Below, piece after piece: positions 34,277-46,572 of a stretch of DNA of 64,000 nucleotides. The notes beneath the pieces were generated by a model. That model searched no databases and was not told the origin of the DNA. It saw nothing but the letters and a program-made list of their open reading frames with translations. The stretch comes from Hypomesus transpacificus (taxonomy: Eukaryota; Chordata; Actinopteri; Osmeriformes; Osmeridae), in the NCBI RefSeq assembly GCF_021917145.1, contig NC_061062.1, positions 14,716,706-14,780,705 of the forward strand, read 5' to 3'. The translations under genes and the position numbers were made by a program. Each line of letters begins with the position of its first letter. Position 1 is the first letter of the stretch.

Positions 34277-36595
34277 ATGCCTCCAAAGAAGTCAGACGCA
34301 CCCAAACAGCCTCCTTTGATCGGACGTTTTGGGACTTCACTAAAAATCGGAATCGTAGGAATACCAAATGTTGGGTACGTTTAAACATTTAGTAGTCCTA
34401 CAACACTACAGGTTGTACACTAGCATCAAGAAAGAGAACACCCACACATGAGAGGTCTATGGTCTTCTCCTTCATCACTACAGGAAGTCAACGTTCTTCA
34501 ACGTCCTGACCAAAAGCCAGGCAGCTGCTGAAAACTTTCCTTTCTGCACCATCGACCCCAATGAGAGCAGAGTGCCCATTCCTGATGAACGTTATGATTA
34601 CCTTTGTCAGTTCCACAAACCACTCAGGTTGGTGCTTACTCATTGGTTCAACATTAAGGTAGGCTATACTGCAGTCTGTATTTAATGTTTGACCTCTCAC
34701 TGTTTCTTTTGTAGTAAGGTACCAGCATTTCTAAATGTGGTGGATATTGCTGGTCTGGTGAAAGGAGCGCACGCAGGGCAGGGCTTGGGCAATGCCTTCC
34801 TGTCTCACATCAGCGCTTGTGATGGCATCTTCCACATGACCCGTGAGTCCCCAATCAGACCTCCACACAAAAAAAAAACTTCCCTTCTGCCCGGAATTTC
34901 TGCGTGTCTAACCTGTGCCCGGGCTTGTGTGCGTCAGGTGCATTCGATGACGACGATATCATCCACGTGGAAGGCAGCATTGATCCAGTGAGAGACATCG
35001 AGATCATCCATGAGGAGCTGAGGCTGAAGGACGAGGAGATGATTGGTCCGGCCCTAGACAAACTGGAGAAGACGGCCGTCCGGGGAGGGGACAAAAAACT
35101 CAAACCAGAATACGTGAGCGGAAAGCATATTTTCTAAGTGGTGAGAAAGAAATGCCATAGAACTCTTCTGTATGTGAACGTTTATTGGATTCTCCAAAAA
35201 TTTTCTCAGGACATCATGATCAAGGTGAAGCAGTGGGTGTCGGAGGAGAAGAAACACGTCCGATTCTACGGCGAATGGAATGAAAAGGAGGTATGGCAGT
35301 TTGTGTGTGTGTAAGAGACAGCGAGTGTGCTTTCAATGAGTCCATTTAGTTTTGTCATCGTATTTCAGAACAAAATCCTTTGCAATACATGACTGGGCTT
35401 TTTTCTGCGAGAGATAGATATCACTAGGACTCCCTCACACTTTCTGTTTGCGTTTCAGATTGATGTGCTTAATAAATACCTGTTCCTGACATCCAAGCCT
35501 ATGATCTACCTGGTTAATCTTTCAGAGAAAGACTACATTAGGAAAAAGAACAAGTGGTAGGTTTGATTGTCCCATTGTTTATCTGTATGTATGAATAATA
35601 TATGTGTGTGTGTGTGTGTTGGAAAACAAATTCTTCCTTGTCTGTATCCGAGTTCCACATTTTCTCTTTGCTTAAGGCTGGCAAAGATCAAGGAGTGGGT
35701 AGATGCCCATGACCCAGGTGCCCTGGTCATCCCTGTGAGTGGAGCGCTGGAGAGCAAGCTGCAGGACATGAGTGACGAGGAGAAAGAGAAATACTGCCAG
35801 GAGCAGAAGACCCAAAGGTGAGGAATCCTGTCCCGCAGTCTGGGAATCCATTCCACAGACAAATGATAAACTTTAGATTCTTAGGATGAACCCCTAATCA
35901 AAATGACGACTGTAAACTGTTTGTGTTACCAGTGTGATGACCAAGATCATCAAGGCTGGCTATGCAGCGCTGCAGCTGGAGTACTTCTTCACTGCAGGAC
36001 CTGACGAGGTGCGAGCCTGGACCGTCAGGGTAAGACCTCTTCTTCATCTCCCTTCTGCCCGTTATATTGCTGCCTCTGAGAATCCTGGTCATCTTCATTT
36101 ACCCTGACACCTCGTTGCTGCTTTTGTGTGTAGTCAGCTGTTGTTTTTGTTTTTTTACTTATATGGTAATTGTACACACAGTGCTATCTGGATGTTTGAC
36201 TTGCCTTCAGGGTCAATGTTTAATTTGTGTTCCTTTCGTGTTCCAACAGAAAGGCACCAGGGCACCTCAGGCAGCGGGGAAGATCCACACAGACTTTGAG
36301 AAAGGCTTCATCATGGCTGAGGTCATGAAGTATGACGACTTCAAGGAGGAGGGGACTGAGAACGCTGTCAAGGTGGGTGTCTCGTAATGCATGCCTTTGT
36401 TATTTGATGGGAATTACTTCTTGGAGGCTGAACATTCATATCAGTCAAGAAATTTGTGTTTTTCATCTGTTTTCCCTCCCCTCTGCCACACAGGCTGCTG
36501 GCAAATACAGGCAGCTGGGCAGGAACTACGTTGTGGAGGATGGAGACATTATCTTTTTCAAATTTAACACACCCAACGCACCCAAGAAGAAGTGA
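34277..36595 (+). CDS. ola1: Obg-like ATPase 1
   Basis: Cytosolic TRAFAC-class P-loop NTPase of the Obg/YchF family that prefers ATP and is linked to translation and stress responses. Exons: 34277-34374, 34484-34627, 34715-34842, 34938-35113, 35210-35290, 35459-35556, 35677-35817, 35933-36029, 36250-36372, 36494-36595; total 1188 nt, 395 residues, against 396 in human. Visible motifs are the G1 loop GIPNVGKST (residues 28-36), the G3-like DIAGLVKGA, the NLSE motif that replaces the usual NKxD and explains ATP preference in this family, and a C-terminal TGS-like domain from about residue 300 ([18 protein letters not shown] to the [14 protein letters not shown] region). It ends NAPKKK. The gene lies in tandem just upstream of sp3, as in other vertebrates. 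Nothing is broken. Confidence 0.96.
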
Positions 36596-37460
36596 TGAGA
36601 CCAGATGGTTGTTCCAGCAGGTTCAGCCCAGTCCTGCTCTGGAGGGTCGCAGTGTCTGCTGATTCTTCTTCCATCTCTCTCTTGTATGGGATCAAGTCAA
36701 CTGTTTCAGCCCAGGGACTCATTTAGTCACACAGTTCAAGTGTTCATAGCACAAATGACAGAAGTATCAGAACAGAGTACATACGATTGTTTTGCGGTGA
36801 TGTGCATGTAAAACATTCTATTCTAAAAGCATTCTTAATATGTTCATTTTGATCTGACATCTTCTGTGCATTTCTGCCATCTATGAATGTTGCAAGAATG
36901 AAATTAATCTCACACTATGACCCTAAAGACCTGGACTGGAGTTTTTTTTTTTGACATTTCTCATGATGCCTGAGAAACCAGAATCCTGACTGCTTCATAT
37001 ATTTGGGGGTGTGGCTTTGGTTTTTACATTTATGCATTTATGCAAAATAGTTTTTGGACCTATTGAAACCCCTTTTTCTTTCGTTGTCTTGACAGCTTAT
37101 CATCCATGCACACAACCTAAGTACAAGGCCTAACATCATTGTGAATAAGCACATTTATATCAAGATTCTCTGACCAGGACCTGCAGTTCTGGATGCTTCC
37201 TTTTCATGTGCTTCATCCTCACTGACTTTTTCCAAGGTATTATTATATAAAATGCATACTGGTGCACCTTGTGGCCAACATGTTAACATTGACATCATTG
37301 GGTGGTATGATTAAGGACGGATTTTGAGCTAACTGACTTTCAGTGGTCATTGTAACAACCAGAATTATCAATTAATGTGTCATGTTCTTCAATAAGTAGG
37401 CACTTCTTTGAGAATGCATGCACTGCAGCTGTGTCCACAATAAATCAAGACAAACCATAT
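36596..37460 (+). other. ola1: ola1 3' UTR
   Basis: AT-rich sequence follows the TGA at 36593-36595. AATAAA lies at 37439-37444, which gives a 3' UTR of about 860 nt. No other gene is seen. Confidence 0.5.
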
Positions 37461-38511
37461 ACTTTGTTTTTGTTTTACAATGTTGGGAGTAAACTTTTAA
37501 TAGTGGCTGCAAACAAGTTCACAGTTACGGGAATACAATTAGTAGGCTATTATAAAATATCCGTATTTAGAACACGCATCACATATTGCGTTATTGGACA
37601 TTCAAAGTCATACTGCCTGACTAGGAAGTGTAGCCCCAGGAGAGTTCAGGATTACATTGAAATACGGACCGTTTTTAAAATGCTGAAATTACTATAATCT
37701 TCTAGAAAATATATCCGATTTGCCTGTAGCTTGGTATTGAGTACCGAATGAGATGATTTTCTTTCTACGGCTAGCTCACATCACGTCATATTTCCAAATA
37801 TTTGTGGGCTCGTGTCCCGACAACAAACAGGAAACGTTTAAACTATTAAATACATTGACGTTTTAGCTGGCCACAGACGACGCGAATGTGCCAGTAGGTA
37901 ACCAATCGCTTTAGAGAAGAACGGCGGGACTTCCTGTAATGTGATGCAAATTTGACGATCGAGCTTGTTAGCCCCACCTTTTTGTGTTTCCCGCACCGTC
38001 AATCAAAATAGAAAAAAACTCGACCCGAATTCACCGATCAACACTAGCCCGCCTTTGATAAAATAATCATGTTCGGAGTTTAGTTGACCACATAATCTTC
38101 CAATTATTACCATTCACGCTATGACTCGTACGTAACATTTAGCCCATCGAAGCATACAACCTACCGGTGAGTTTGAGCAACCGTTAGCAAAGCAAGCTAC
38201 GTCTTTTTAATCTTTTACTGGAGCTATGTGCTAGCTAGCCAGCTAGCTACCATTAGCTAGCTTGTTGGGTTAGCGAGCTACGAGTACTAGCAAGCCAACT
38301 AGCAAGAGCTGACAAAGTAAACATTAAATTTGAGTCGAAATCCTCGTTGAATCTCCATTGCAAAGTTACGTTTTGCAGTCATCTCGTCGAGGGCTGAAGT
38401 TTTTTGATAGTTTTTAGCTTTTTCTGGCCGTTAAGTGTTAGGATTTTCAGAGTTTTGATCAGTTTCCCCTTCTCTCTGCTAGCGCCAGAGCAGCCTTTGA
38501 AACAAGGAGAA
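37461..38511 (+). promoter_or_regulatory. sp3: ola1-sp3 intergenic region and sp3 promoter/5' UTR
   Basis: No coding exon was found. A CCAAT box is at 37902-37906 and there are CCCCACC and GTCAATCA motifs near 37970-38005, consistent with a TATA-less promoter. The stretch 38230-38310 is rich in short GCTAGC palindromes. The region ends in the sp3 5' UTR before the ATG at 38512. Confidence 0.4.
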
Positions 38512-41500
38512 ATGGCGTCCGCGGACGTGGACAGCAGTCAAAGCGAGTTTCTGCAACACGGCGGCGGAGCGGAAAATCAGGTATCCGGCATATTTGCACG
38601 TCCTTCGTTGTTTTGTACCCACGATTGCAGAATGTTTTTGCTAGCATGAAGTTCACACGTTTTAAATTTTGATGCATGGGGGAAAAGCAGTACACTTCCT
38701 GTGTTCCCCGTAATAACGGCCACCCACTTTACCCCTCTAAAACCCGCCCATAGTGGGTAGGACACTAGCTTCAGTCAGTCACTTAGGTTGGCTTTTGTAG
38801 CCAGTATACCTAGGTCTGGGGGATGCTTTTTACATTCTAAAGATATACTGAATTTTAACCGAATTCTAATCTCTTAGTTGTCGATTGCTAGTGCCCCCTC
38901 CCCCCACTTGAATGAGTGCTGGTTGAGATCTTGAAGTCAAATCATCATGGCGACCCTAGTTTATACACATAATGCTAAATAATTAGTCAAACATAATGTC
39001 TTAATTACTTAAACATTTTATAGTTCGTTGCATCTCTTTAAATATACTTGTCATGGGATCAAGTGTCAGCCTGGCGGCTTGTAGCCAGGCAGTGACTAGC
39101 AGACGCTGATATGGCTTTTCATCAGCAATATTGTCTATCCGGTTTAACTTGTTTACATAATCTCTTTTTGTTGAACTAGGGGACCATAAAGCTATGGATA
39201 GCAATATCTCACGAGAACAGGGAATTGAGTTTTATAAACACTGCCCATTGTACATATCTTTAAACAGATATGTATTGTAGTCAAGTGAGAAATATGGTCA
39301 TTTAGTAGTCATAAATGTGAATCTATTGTTTCCAATACGGCCTTTAGTGTGCTATGTTATCTTTGCTAGATTGCTGTCCCTTGACACTCATCCCTCCTAT
39401 GATGTCTCTCAGACCACAGACATGTCAGCCATCCAGTTAACGGGTTCAGACCAGTGGGAGGTTCTCACTCCAGTCTCTACAATAAAGGAGGACCAGGGAA
39501 TTGTCCACATTTCTAACTCGGGAATTGTCACGTCCAACGGCCAGTATGTGCTACCCCTTGGGAATATGTCCAATCAACCCATCTACGTCACTGCATCTGG
39601 GAACGAGGCCTCGGCCAACGGCTTGTCCGGCATCCAGTATCAGGTATGGAAACACACACTTTTGAGGATCCCCTCGAAAACGAGATGCTGCATCTCAAGG
39701 GGTTATCCTCCAAACAATACATTTCAAATAAACACACACACACACAGATGTTTACATTCATGAATTGCTCCTGATCTGAACTTTCCTCCCCCCACCAGGT
39801 CATCCCTCAGATCCAGAATGCTGATGGAACATTGGCAGGATTCTCTACGCAGGGACTGGACGACGGCACGGGACAGATTCAGCTCATTTCTGACGGTAGT
39901 CAAGGCAACCTCGGAATCAGCGTTGCCACAACGACGACCACAGACCTATTAACACAGGCGGGCCACGTGCAGTCCATCCAGGGCTATAGTGGAGGGGTCC
40001 CTGTCGGTTTGCCCAGCAACATAACATTTGTTCCCATAAACAGTGTGGACCTTGAGTCGCTAGGGCTGACTGGCGCTCAGACGGTTCCTATAGCCACGGG
40101 TGTCACCGGGGTGACGGCTGATGGGCAGCTGATCATGGGTGGCCAATCACTAGACAGCCATGGACAAGACGGCGGGGCCAAACAATCACTGGTCTCAGTT
40201 AGTGACGCTCACCAAGAGCTCTACGTGCCAACAACCTCCTCCTCGCAGCTCCCAGAGACCATCGACGGGACGGGGGTCCTGACCCAGGCGACAGCTGTGT
40301 CGGCCGGAGTCTCAGACCCCTCGTCTTCAGAGAACTACAACTCCCACAACCACCTGCAACACGTCCAGGTCAGCCAAGTCAACAGTACAGTAGTAGGCCA
40401 TCTTGTGATTTCAGGTGGTTCTGTCCGTACACTTAGCCCAATATTAACATGAGTACAGTTTCATCCTATTAGCGACATTTAAAATGCATGCATCGTGTTT
40501 TGTATCGTGACATTTCTGGATTAAAACCAGGTCTCCACCTACAATTCCTCGCCTTTATCCCAGTCCATCCTCCAGCTCTCGGGGGACAGCCAGGGGCAGG
40601 ACTTATCCCAGGCAGGTGGGCAGACTATGCAGAGCGTACAGCTGGTCAACCCTGGAACCTTCCTTATCCAGGCCCAAACAGTCACCGCCTCAGGCCAGAT
40701 ACAGTGGCAGACTTTCCAGGTAAGAGTGTGTGTGTGTCCTCCTACGTAGGGCTCCAGTGTTTTGGTGCCTTGTTAATCTTTGTGTCTGTAACGCTCTAAT
40801 CTCCGGCTCTGCTCCAGGTCCAAGGGGTTCAGAGCCTCCAGGGTCTCCAGCTGCCCCAGGGCCAAGGGCAACAGCTGACCTTAGCCCCCGTCCAGACCCT
40901 CCCCATGGGCCAGGGGGGGCAGGTCAGTCTGCCTAACCTTCAGACGGTGACCGTCAACTCTGTGGGGCAGGCGGGGGTGCAGTACACGCAGGGAGATGAG
41001 GCGGGCAGTCCGGCCGGTAAGGAACCAACACACACCCTCGCACCCTTCCCTTCTTTTGTTGTCGAGTGGGACCCGCGTGAACGTTTCTTCTTCTTTGTTT
41101 TCTCAGACATCCAGATCAAGGAGGAGCCCGACTCGGAGGAGTGGCAGCTAAGCGGAGACTCCACCCTCAATCCCAACGACCTATCCAACCTGCGCGTCCA
41201 AATGGGCGACGAAGACATGGACATGCCCAGTGGGGAGGGGAAGAGGCTGAGGAGAGTGGCGTGCACTTGCCCGAACTGCAAAGAAGCCGGGGGGAGGTGG
41301 GTGTCACCCAAAACACGCTCACGCATGCTTAACATATCCTTAAATCTTGGCATGAAAAGGGGCTCATGCATGGGTGGCCCCGTGCCTTCATAAGTAAAAG
41401 AAGGAAAACGAACGTTCTCCGTTTCTTTCTCAGGGGTTCGAGTCTGGGGAAGAAGAAGCAGCACATCTGCCACATCCTGGGCTGTGGGAAGGTGTACGGG

Positions 41501-42249
41501 AAGACGTCCCACCTGCGGGCCCACCTGCGCTGGCACAGCGGGGAGAGGCCCTTCGTCTGCAACTGGATGTTCTGCGGCAAGAGGTTCACCAGGAGCGACG
41601 AACTGCAGAGACACCGGAGAACGCACACGGGTAGGAACCGCACCTCCGTCTTTCACTCTCTCAAACATGCCTTTAGAACGTGTCTTTAGAACGTGCCTTT
41701 AGAACGTGCCTTTAGAACGTGCCTTTAGAATGTGCCTTTAGAACATCCCTCCAGAACATGCCTTTAACGTGCCTTTAGAACATTCCTTCAGAACGTGCCT
41801 TTAGAACGTGCCTTTAGAACGTGCTTTAGAACGTGCCTTTAGAACATGCCTCCAGAACGTGCCTTTAGAACGTGCCTTTAGAACGTGGACAGGGGGCAAT
41901 GCTGCTCCGCATGAGGCTGACTAGTGTCTGTCTAGTTCCTTTCCTTCCGTACGCTCTCCCTCATTCTTCCTGCGTGCTGTTCCCACCACCAGGTGAGAAG
42001 AAGTTTGTGTGCACCGAGTGCTCCAAGAGGTTCATGCGGAGCGATCACCTGGCAAAGCACATAAAGACTCACCAGAACAAAAAGGGCGGCGTGTCCGCCT
42101 CCTCGTCCCCACCCCCCAGCGACACCATCATCACCGCCGACGGAACGACGCTCATCCTCCAATCGGGCGCCACCACTCACGAGCTCCTCGGCAACCAGGA
42201 GATACCTTTGCAGCTGGTCACTGTGGCCCCTGGTGAGGTCATGGAATGA
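38512..42249 (+). CDS. sp3: Sp3 transcription factor
   Basis: Nuclear activator/repressor that binds GC/GT boxes. Exons: 38512-38580, 39413-39643, 39799-40368, 40531-40719, 40818-41016, 41107-41296, 41434-41630, 41993-42249; total 1902 nt, 633 residues, shorter than the 781 of human long SP3 mainly in the N-terminal Ala/Gly-rich part. Two Gln/Ser/Thr-rich activation regions (about 30-215 and 230-400) hold the family strings [17 protein letters not shown] and [11 protein letters not shown]. The inhibitory region has the SUMO acceptor motif IKEEPD (Lys424). The Btd box ([12 protein letters not shown]) precedes three C2H2 fingers with ligands C495/C500/H513/H517, C525/C530/H543/H547 and C555/C558/H571/H575. 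It ends [15 protein letters not shown]. In fish with two copies this would be sp3a or sp3b; I cannot tell which. Confidence 0.93.
41666..41886 (+). repeat. 13-bp minisatellite in sp3 intron 7
   Basis: About sixteen imperfect units of the form CTTTAGAACGTGC fill most of the intron that splits the zinc-finger region between fingers 2 and 3. Variants include AACATG and AATGTG, plus single-base deletions. Confidence 0.9.
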
Positions 42250-43770
42250 GGGTGTGGTTTATAAACTGGCCTATCACAGGAACCTCTGGGCTTTTTTCCC
42301 TCCCCCCTCAGTTTTTTTTACATATGAATATATACGTAAATATATATGACAAATATATATATTTTAAGAGTTATCATGATGACTTTATGTTTTGCAGTCT
42401 TTTTATAGACGGAGCAAAAATGTGGTTGCGATATACACGTGCGAAAATATACACGTACGCACGCATAGACAAAAACACACCAGGACATGAATACTCAACA
42501 CAAAGAAATGCCTTATTTTGTATTATACTGTTATATAAAATGCTGGAGATGCATGTGTGTGTTTTTAAGCTTTGCGGATAATTGGTATGGGATAGAAAAC
42601 ATTGGACAAACGATGACTATGGCGGGGGTTCGAAACAGAAGAAAGCAAGCGGCCCACCAGGCCTGTAGAGGGTGCCCATGTAATGAAAGTAGAAAAGGCA
42701 TTGATTTTAGGGGTGATAGATTCGACAACCCTTCCAGCTGAAGTAGCACGGCATGGCACCCGACCTAACGCACCAAGACTCCAGTAACAGGTGTGCCATG
42801 GGCCTGTTCTAGCCTGTCATGACAGGATGTGACCTCTACCTGCCTAGTGTCATATGGGTGTGATGTCAGGCCTCTTCAGGTAAAGGATCTTGTTGAGGCA
42901 GCGGTGCCTGAAGTTGCCCCGACAGAGACTGATCCACAGTCAGTTGTTGGTGTTCCTCCAGTATAGGGTTCCATGGAGAAGCAAGCTGGTCCCAGGTCTG
43001 GGGGAGCTAGTACAGGACCTGTTAGCCCGGTTAGCTGAGCAGAATGTCTGGTCTTCTGTCCATACGAGCACACGGTGATGCTTGACCATGTTAAACGTGT
43101 CTTCATTGAATTATTATACTTTTGTTTCCTTTCTTTTTTTCCCCGTTTCCACATTTTCATGTATTCCCTGTATATTCATTCACATTGCATTGACTTCTCT
43201 GTCTCGACTTGTCATGTCTGAAGGCCTGTAGCAGGCTCAAAAGAGGGTGTGCCTCTGAGATTCAGAGGTTCACACGGTCCTGTCTGTACGGCTGAATCAT
43301 CATATCGACCACGGCCGCTACGAGAAGAACAAGGGAGACGTGCACAGGAACCCGATAGAACGTGCAATGAGAATCGGAACATTCCAAATGGCTTAACACC
43401 TTGAAGATGGCTGCCTTGCCCGTCGCTGTGTGGGAGGGTGGGGGTACTGACACTTGTATGAGATTCCTGTGCTTGCTTGTCACTATTCAGTCGAAAGGAA
43501 ACAATCATGCCATTTTTTTTTTCCTGTTTATTTTTTTTTTATTATCGTAAACTTCTTTCTCGTCTGTCTGTGTATGTAGCATCCATGTTCATGTATATTA
43601 TCTTATTTTCACATTGTCTATAGAAGCCATCTTCTTAGTTAACTGATTCTGTTGTATCAAAAACCTTTATTGTAATTGATTTTTTTAAACGAATTTGTGT
43701 AAAATTTGAATGTTACTTTTTGTAAAACCTTTTTTCAAATGGATCACAATAAAATTCTGAATCCTTCCAA
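42250..43770 (+). other. sp3: sp3 3' UTR
   Basis: Long AT-rich 3' UTR with T-rich stretches at 43508-43540 and near 43680. AATAAA is at 43748-43753, about 1.5 kb after the TGA at 42247-42249. Confidence 0.6.
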
Positions 43771-43866
43771 CGAGAAGGCATGCCTTTGAGTGCGATCACT
43801 TGGCGACGCATTAGTCTTAGCCGAGGTGCAAGGCGATGTGTCTGTGTTGTTCATGTTCCAGCGGTG

Positions 43867-44096
43867 CTCTACAGCAGTGGTTCTCAACCCTGGTCCTCAA
43901 GTACCCCCTGTCCTGCATGTTTTAGACATTTTCTTGTTCCAACACACCTGATTCAAATGAATGGTCGTTAACAGGCTTCAGCATAACAAGATAACGACCC
44001 ATACATTTGAATCAGGTGTGTTTGAACAAGTAAATATCTAATACATGCAGGACAGAGGGTACTTGAGGACCAGGGTTGAGAACCACTGCTCTACAG
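43867..44096. mobile_element. palindromic hAT-type MITE, 214 bp
   Basis: The element at 43875-44088 begins CAGTGGTTCTCAACCC and ends with the inverse, and it is flanked by a perfect 8-bp duplication CTCTACAG (43867-43874 and 44089-44096). Its arms are about 55 bp with a few mismatches, so it looks older than its relative at 31053. It sits about 100 bp past the sp3 poly(A) signal. Confidence 0.88.
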
Positions 44097-44269
44097 AATA
44101 GCCAGGGAAGCCAGTCTCTTTGGTCTGTACCTTGGGGTGTTGAGTAGACAGGAGAAAAAAACTAACATGAACTTGTTTCCATACAGGAAGTAACACATTT
44201 GGTAGGGATGCCCATGACATGACAGCACATATTACAAGCTTATAACACATTATCTGATATCATTGAATT

Positions 44270-44375
44270 AATGATCAATTGGTTTGAGCAAAATTTGAAC
44301 CAGGGGTATCGTGTTTGGCAGTAGACTCGATGGTACACACGCTTACCCACCGAGGTTTCCTGCAAAGTTACTTTC
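44270..44375 (-). repeat. possible tRNA-derived SINE remnant
   Basis: On the minus strand, TCGGTGGGTAAGCG resembles a tRNA A-box region and CCTGGTTCAAAT, about 45 bases on, resembles a B-box, the arrangement of a tRNA-derived SINE head. No tail or target duplication was identified, so the call is weak. Confidence 0.35.
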
Positions 44376-44829
44376 TACCAGACTGTGTAATTGCCCTTAT
44401 GACACTACTAAATGCCAAAGGACAACGTATGTTTTGTTTGTGCTAATGCCAAGTTATAAAACAATACTCTGCCTTCTAATCATACAAAATAAGTGAAAGT
44501 TTGAAGGATTTCTATGAATTGCGATTCAATATATGCTTACAAAAAAATAATAATTGTGAATCGCCTCATCCGTAAATTAAATTAATGCTTTTTCAATGAC
44601 TGAATTCATTGAATAATTTTTTCTTCAGTATTTCTTTGATTTGAATATTTTTTTTGGTAATGCCATGGTCTTAAATTTCAATCTTTATGGTCTTAAAAAG
44701 GTCTTAAATTGGACTTACTGAAACTTGCAGGAACCCTGTGTGGACATGTGTTCTTTTGGTACTTTGCTTGGGATAAAAGAGTGAAGAGAAGACCACAAAA
44801 ACATGTCATTACTAAACTACCCATGCTGG

Positions 44830-46063
44830 GTATTTGTTTTATTAAAAAGTATTGATTTCCAACAATGAACATCTAGCGAATCAAAGAGAAACAGAAACAG
44901 CAGTGCTTGGTGATGAGCAAGTCTGACCCTGGAGCCCCTCCCACCCGCAGCAGTGAAAACCTAACCTGACCCTGGGGAAAGGGAGAACATTCTAGCAAAG
45001 GTTTCACATAAGGATCTACAGATTAGTGAACAACCCACAATCACCTCAACAAATAAAGTATTCAATCAAGTCCAATTTAGCAGTGAACAGAGTAAGGCCA
45101 TACAAATTAACAGTCTACTACAAAACATTCAGATTCTGAAAAATAATTGGGTGTTGGGAAATCATGATGCTGTTTGCTTCCCTCTTTAAAATGCCTGTAG
45201 TGACGTCAACAGCCTTACTTATGACCTGCATGTCATAATCTACGTCAATCTTTCCCCAAAACATGAATTCATACATGAGATACAGTAGCTATCCTAAAGA
45301 CAGTTTCCCCACCATGGCCCTAGAAAATCTATCCCTGAGTTGTTGCACTGTGCAGTGAGAGCTCGTCTCATGGAACAGACTGCCCTCGTCTGACACATGA
45401 GCTAACACATGCGGGCCCCATTCTCAGCACAACTACGGCACAAACCTTGTACCACTGACTTCATATGTGCTCGGGTCCACCTCGATCTAGTCATGTGAAA
45501 GTTGGAAGCCAAAAACGGTCAAAAAGGTATCGTTTATTTTCAGTCATGACACATTATAGGATGTGCTGAATCTAAATGGAATGGGCTCTGGCCCCGCTTC
45601 CCACAAGCGTTTGTTTTGAACCAGGCGGTGTTCATGGAGACATCTCTCTGGTGTTCCCTTTCCACTGCACAGCCTGATGCAGTTTCCAATCAGTGCAAAC
45701 ATGATTCGACAGGAGAAATGGGGGGGGGGGGGGTATCGGCGAGGAAAATATCTCTTAATCGTGATTTATTAAACAAACTGACTGCACACCAATACACACA
45801 CTCTCTTTCATCCACATACCCGCGGGAAGACGCATACACACACGACACCAACCACCCCTTTCTCGTTAGCCCGGCCCCTACCTAACCACACCAAGTAAGA
45901 AGAACAGAATAAAGAGAAACAGGAAGAGGGCGGGGGGGGGATGTTTTAGCGAGCTTCGCTGGGCGGCCGGGCGAGTCTTAAGGTCCAGGGGGAGAGGAGT
46001 CTCTTCGCACAGCGGACTCTTTAAACAGAGTCTCTTCCTCCCTCCTCACTGCTGCAGGCAGCC
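44830..46063 (-). other. uggt1: uggt1 3' UTR
   Basis: Minus-strand AATAAA (TTTATT at 44838-44843) lies about 1.2 kb after the stop. The interval has a 12-base G run near 45720 and no coding character. sp3 and uggt1 are convergent here. Confidence 0.5.
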
Positions 46064-46083
46064 TCACAGCTCAGTATGAGGGT
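46064..46083 (-). other. uggt1: uggt1 terminal exon encoding HTEL ER-retrieval signal
   Basis: The acceptor CCTCCTCAG is followed by 20 nt. Joined to the single base G left by exon 40 they encode DPHTEL and stop. Mammalian UGGT1 ends REEL. HTEL is a plausible KDEL-receptor ligand. The purine-rich repeat just upstream in window coordinates gives a long polypyrimidine tract on the sense strand. The frame closes the whole gene exactly, which supports the call. Confidence 0.75.
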
Positions 46084-46171
46084 CTGAGGAGGACGGAGAG
46101 AGAGGGAGAGAGAGAGGGAGAGAGAGAGAGGGAGGGAGAGAGAGAGAGAGGGAGAGAGAGGGAGAGAGAGG

Positions 46172-46202
<31 letters not shown>

Positions 46203-46536
46203 AGAGGGAGAGAGAGGGAGAGAGAGGGAGAGAGAGGGAGAGAGAGGGAGAGAGAGGGAGGCAGGGAAGGGGGGATTAACAGAGGGGGGAGGTAGAGAGA
46301 GCGATGATTATCGTAATGTATGAATATGTATATACATACACAGTCTAATTAATTGTTTAGATTATGGGATTGGGGTGTACCTGGAACATTCTGCCCTCAA
46401 AGGATGATCAAATGGTGTGTGTGTGTGTGTACCCGTGTGTGTGTGTGTGTACCTGTGTGTGTGTGTGTGTGTGTGTGTCTGTACCTGTGTGTGTGTGTGT
46501 ACCTGTGTGTGTTTGTGTACCTGTGTGTGTGTGTGT

Positions 46537-46572
<36 letters not shown>

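Noticed and set aside
21964..42249. Functional link between senp2 and the SUMO motif of nearby sp3
   Set aside because: Both facts are real, but the neighbourhood is a chance of synteny; nothing in the sequence shows co-regulation.
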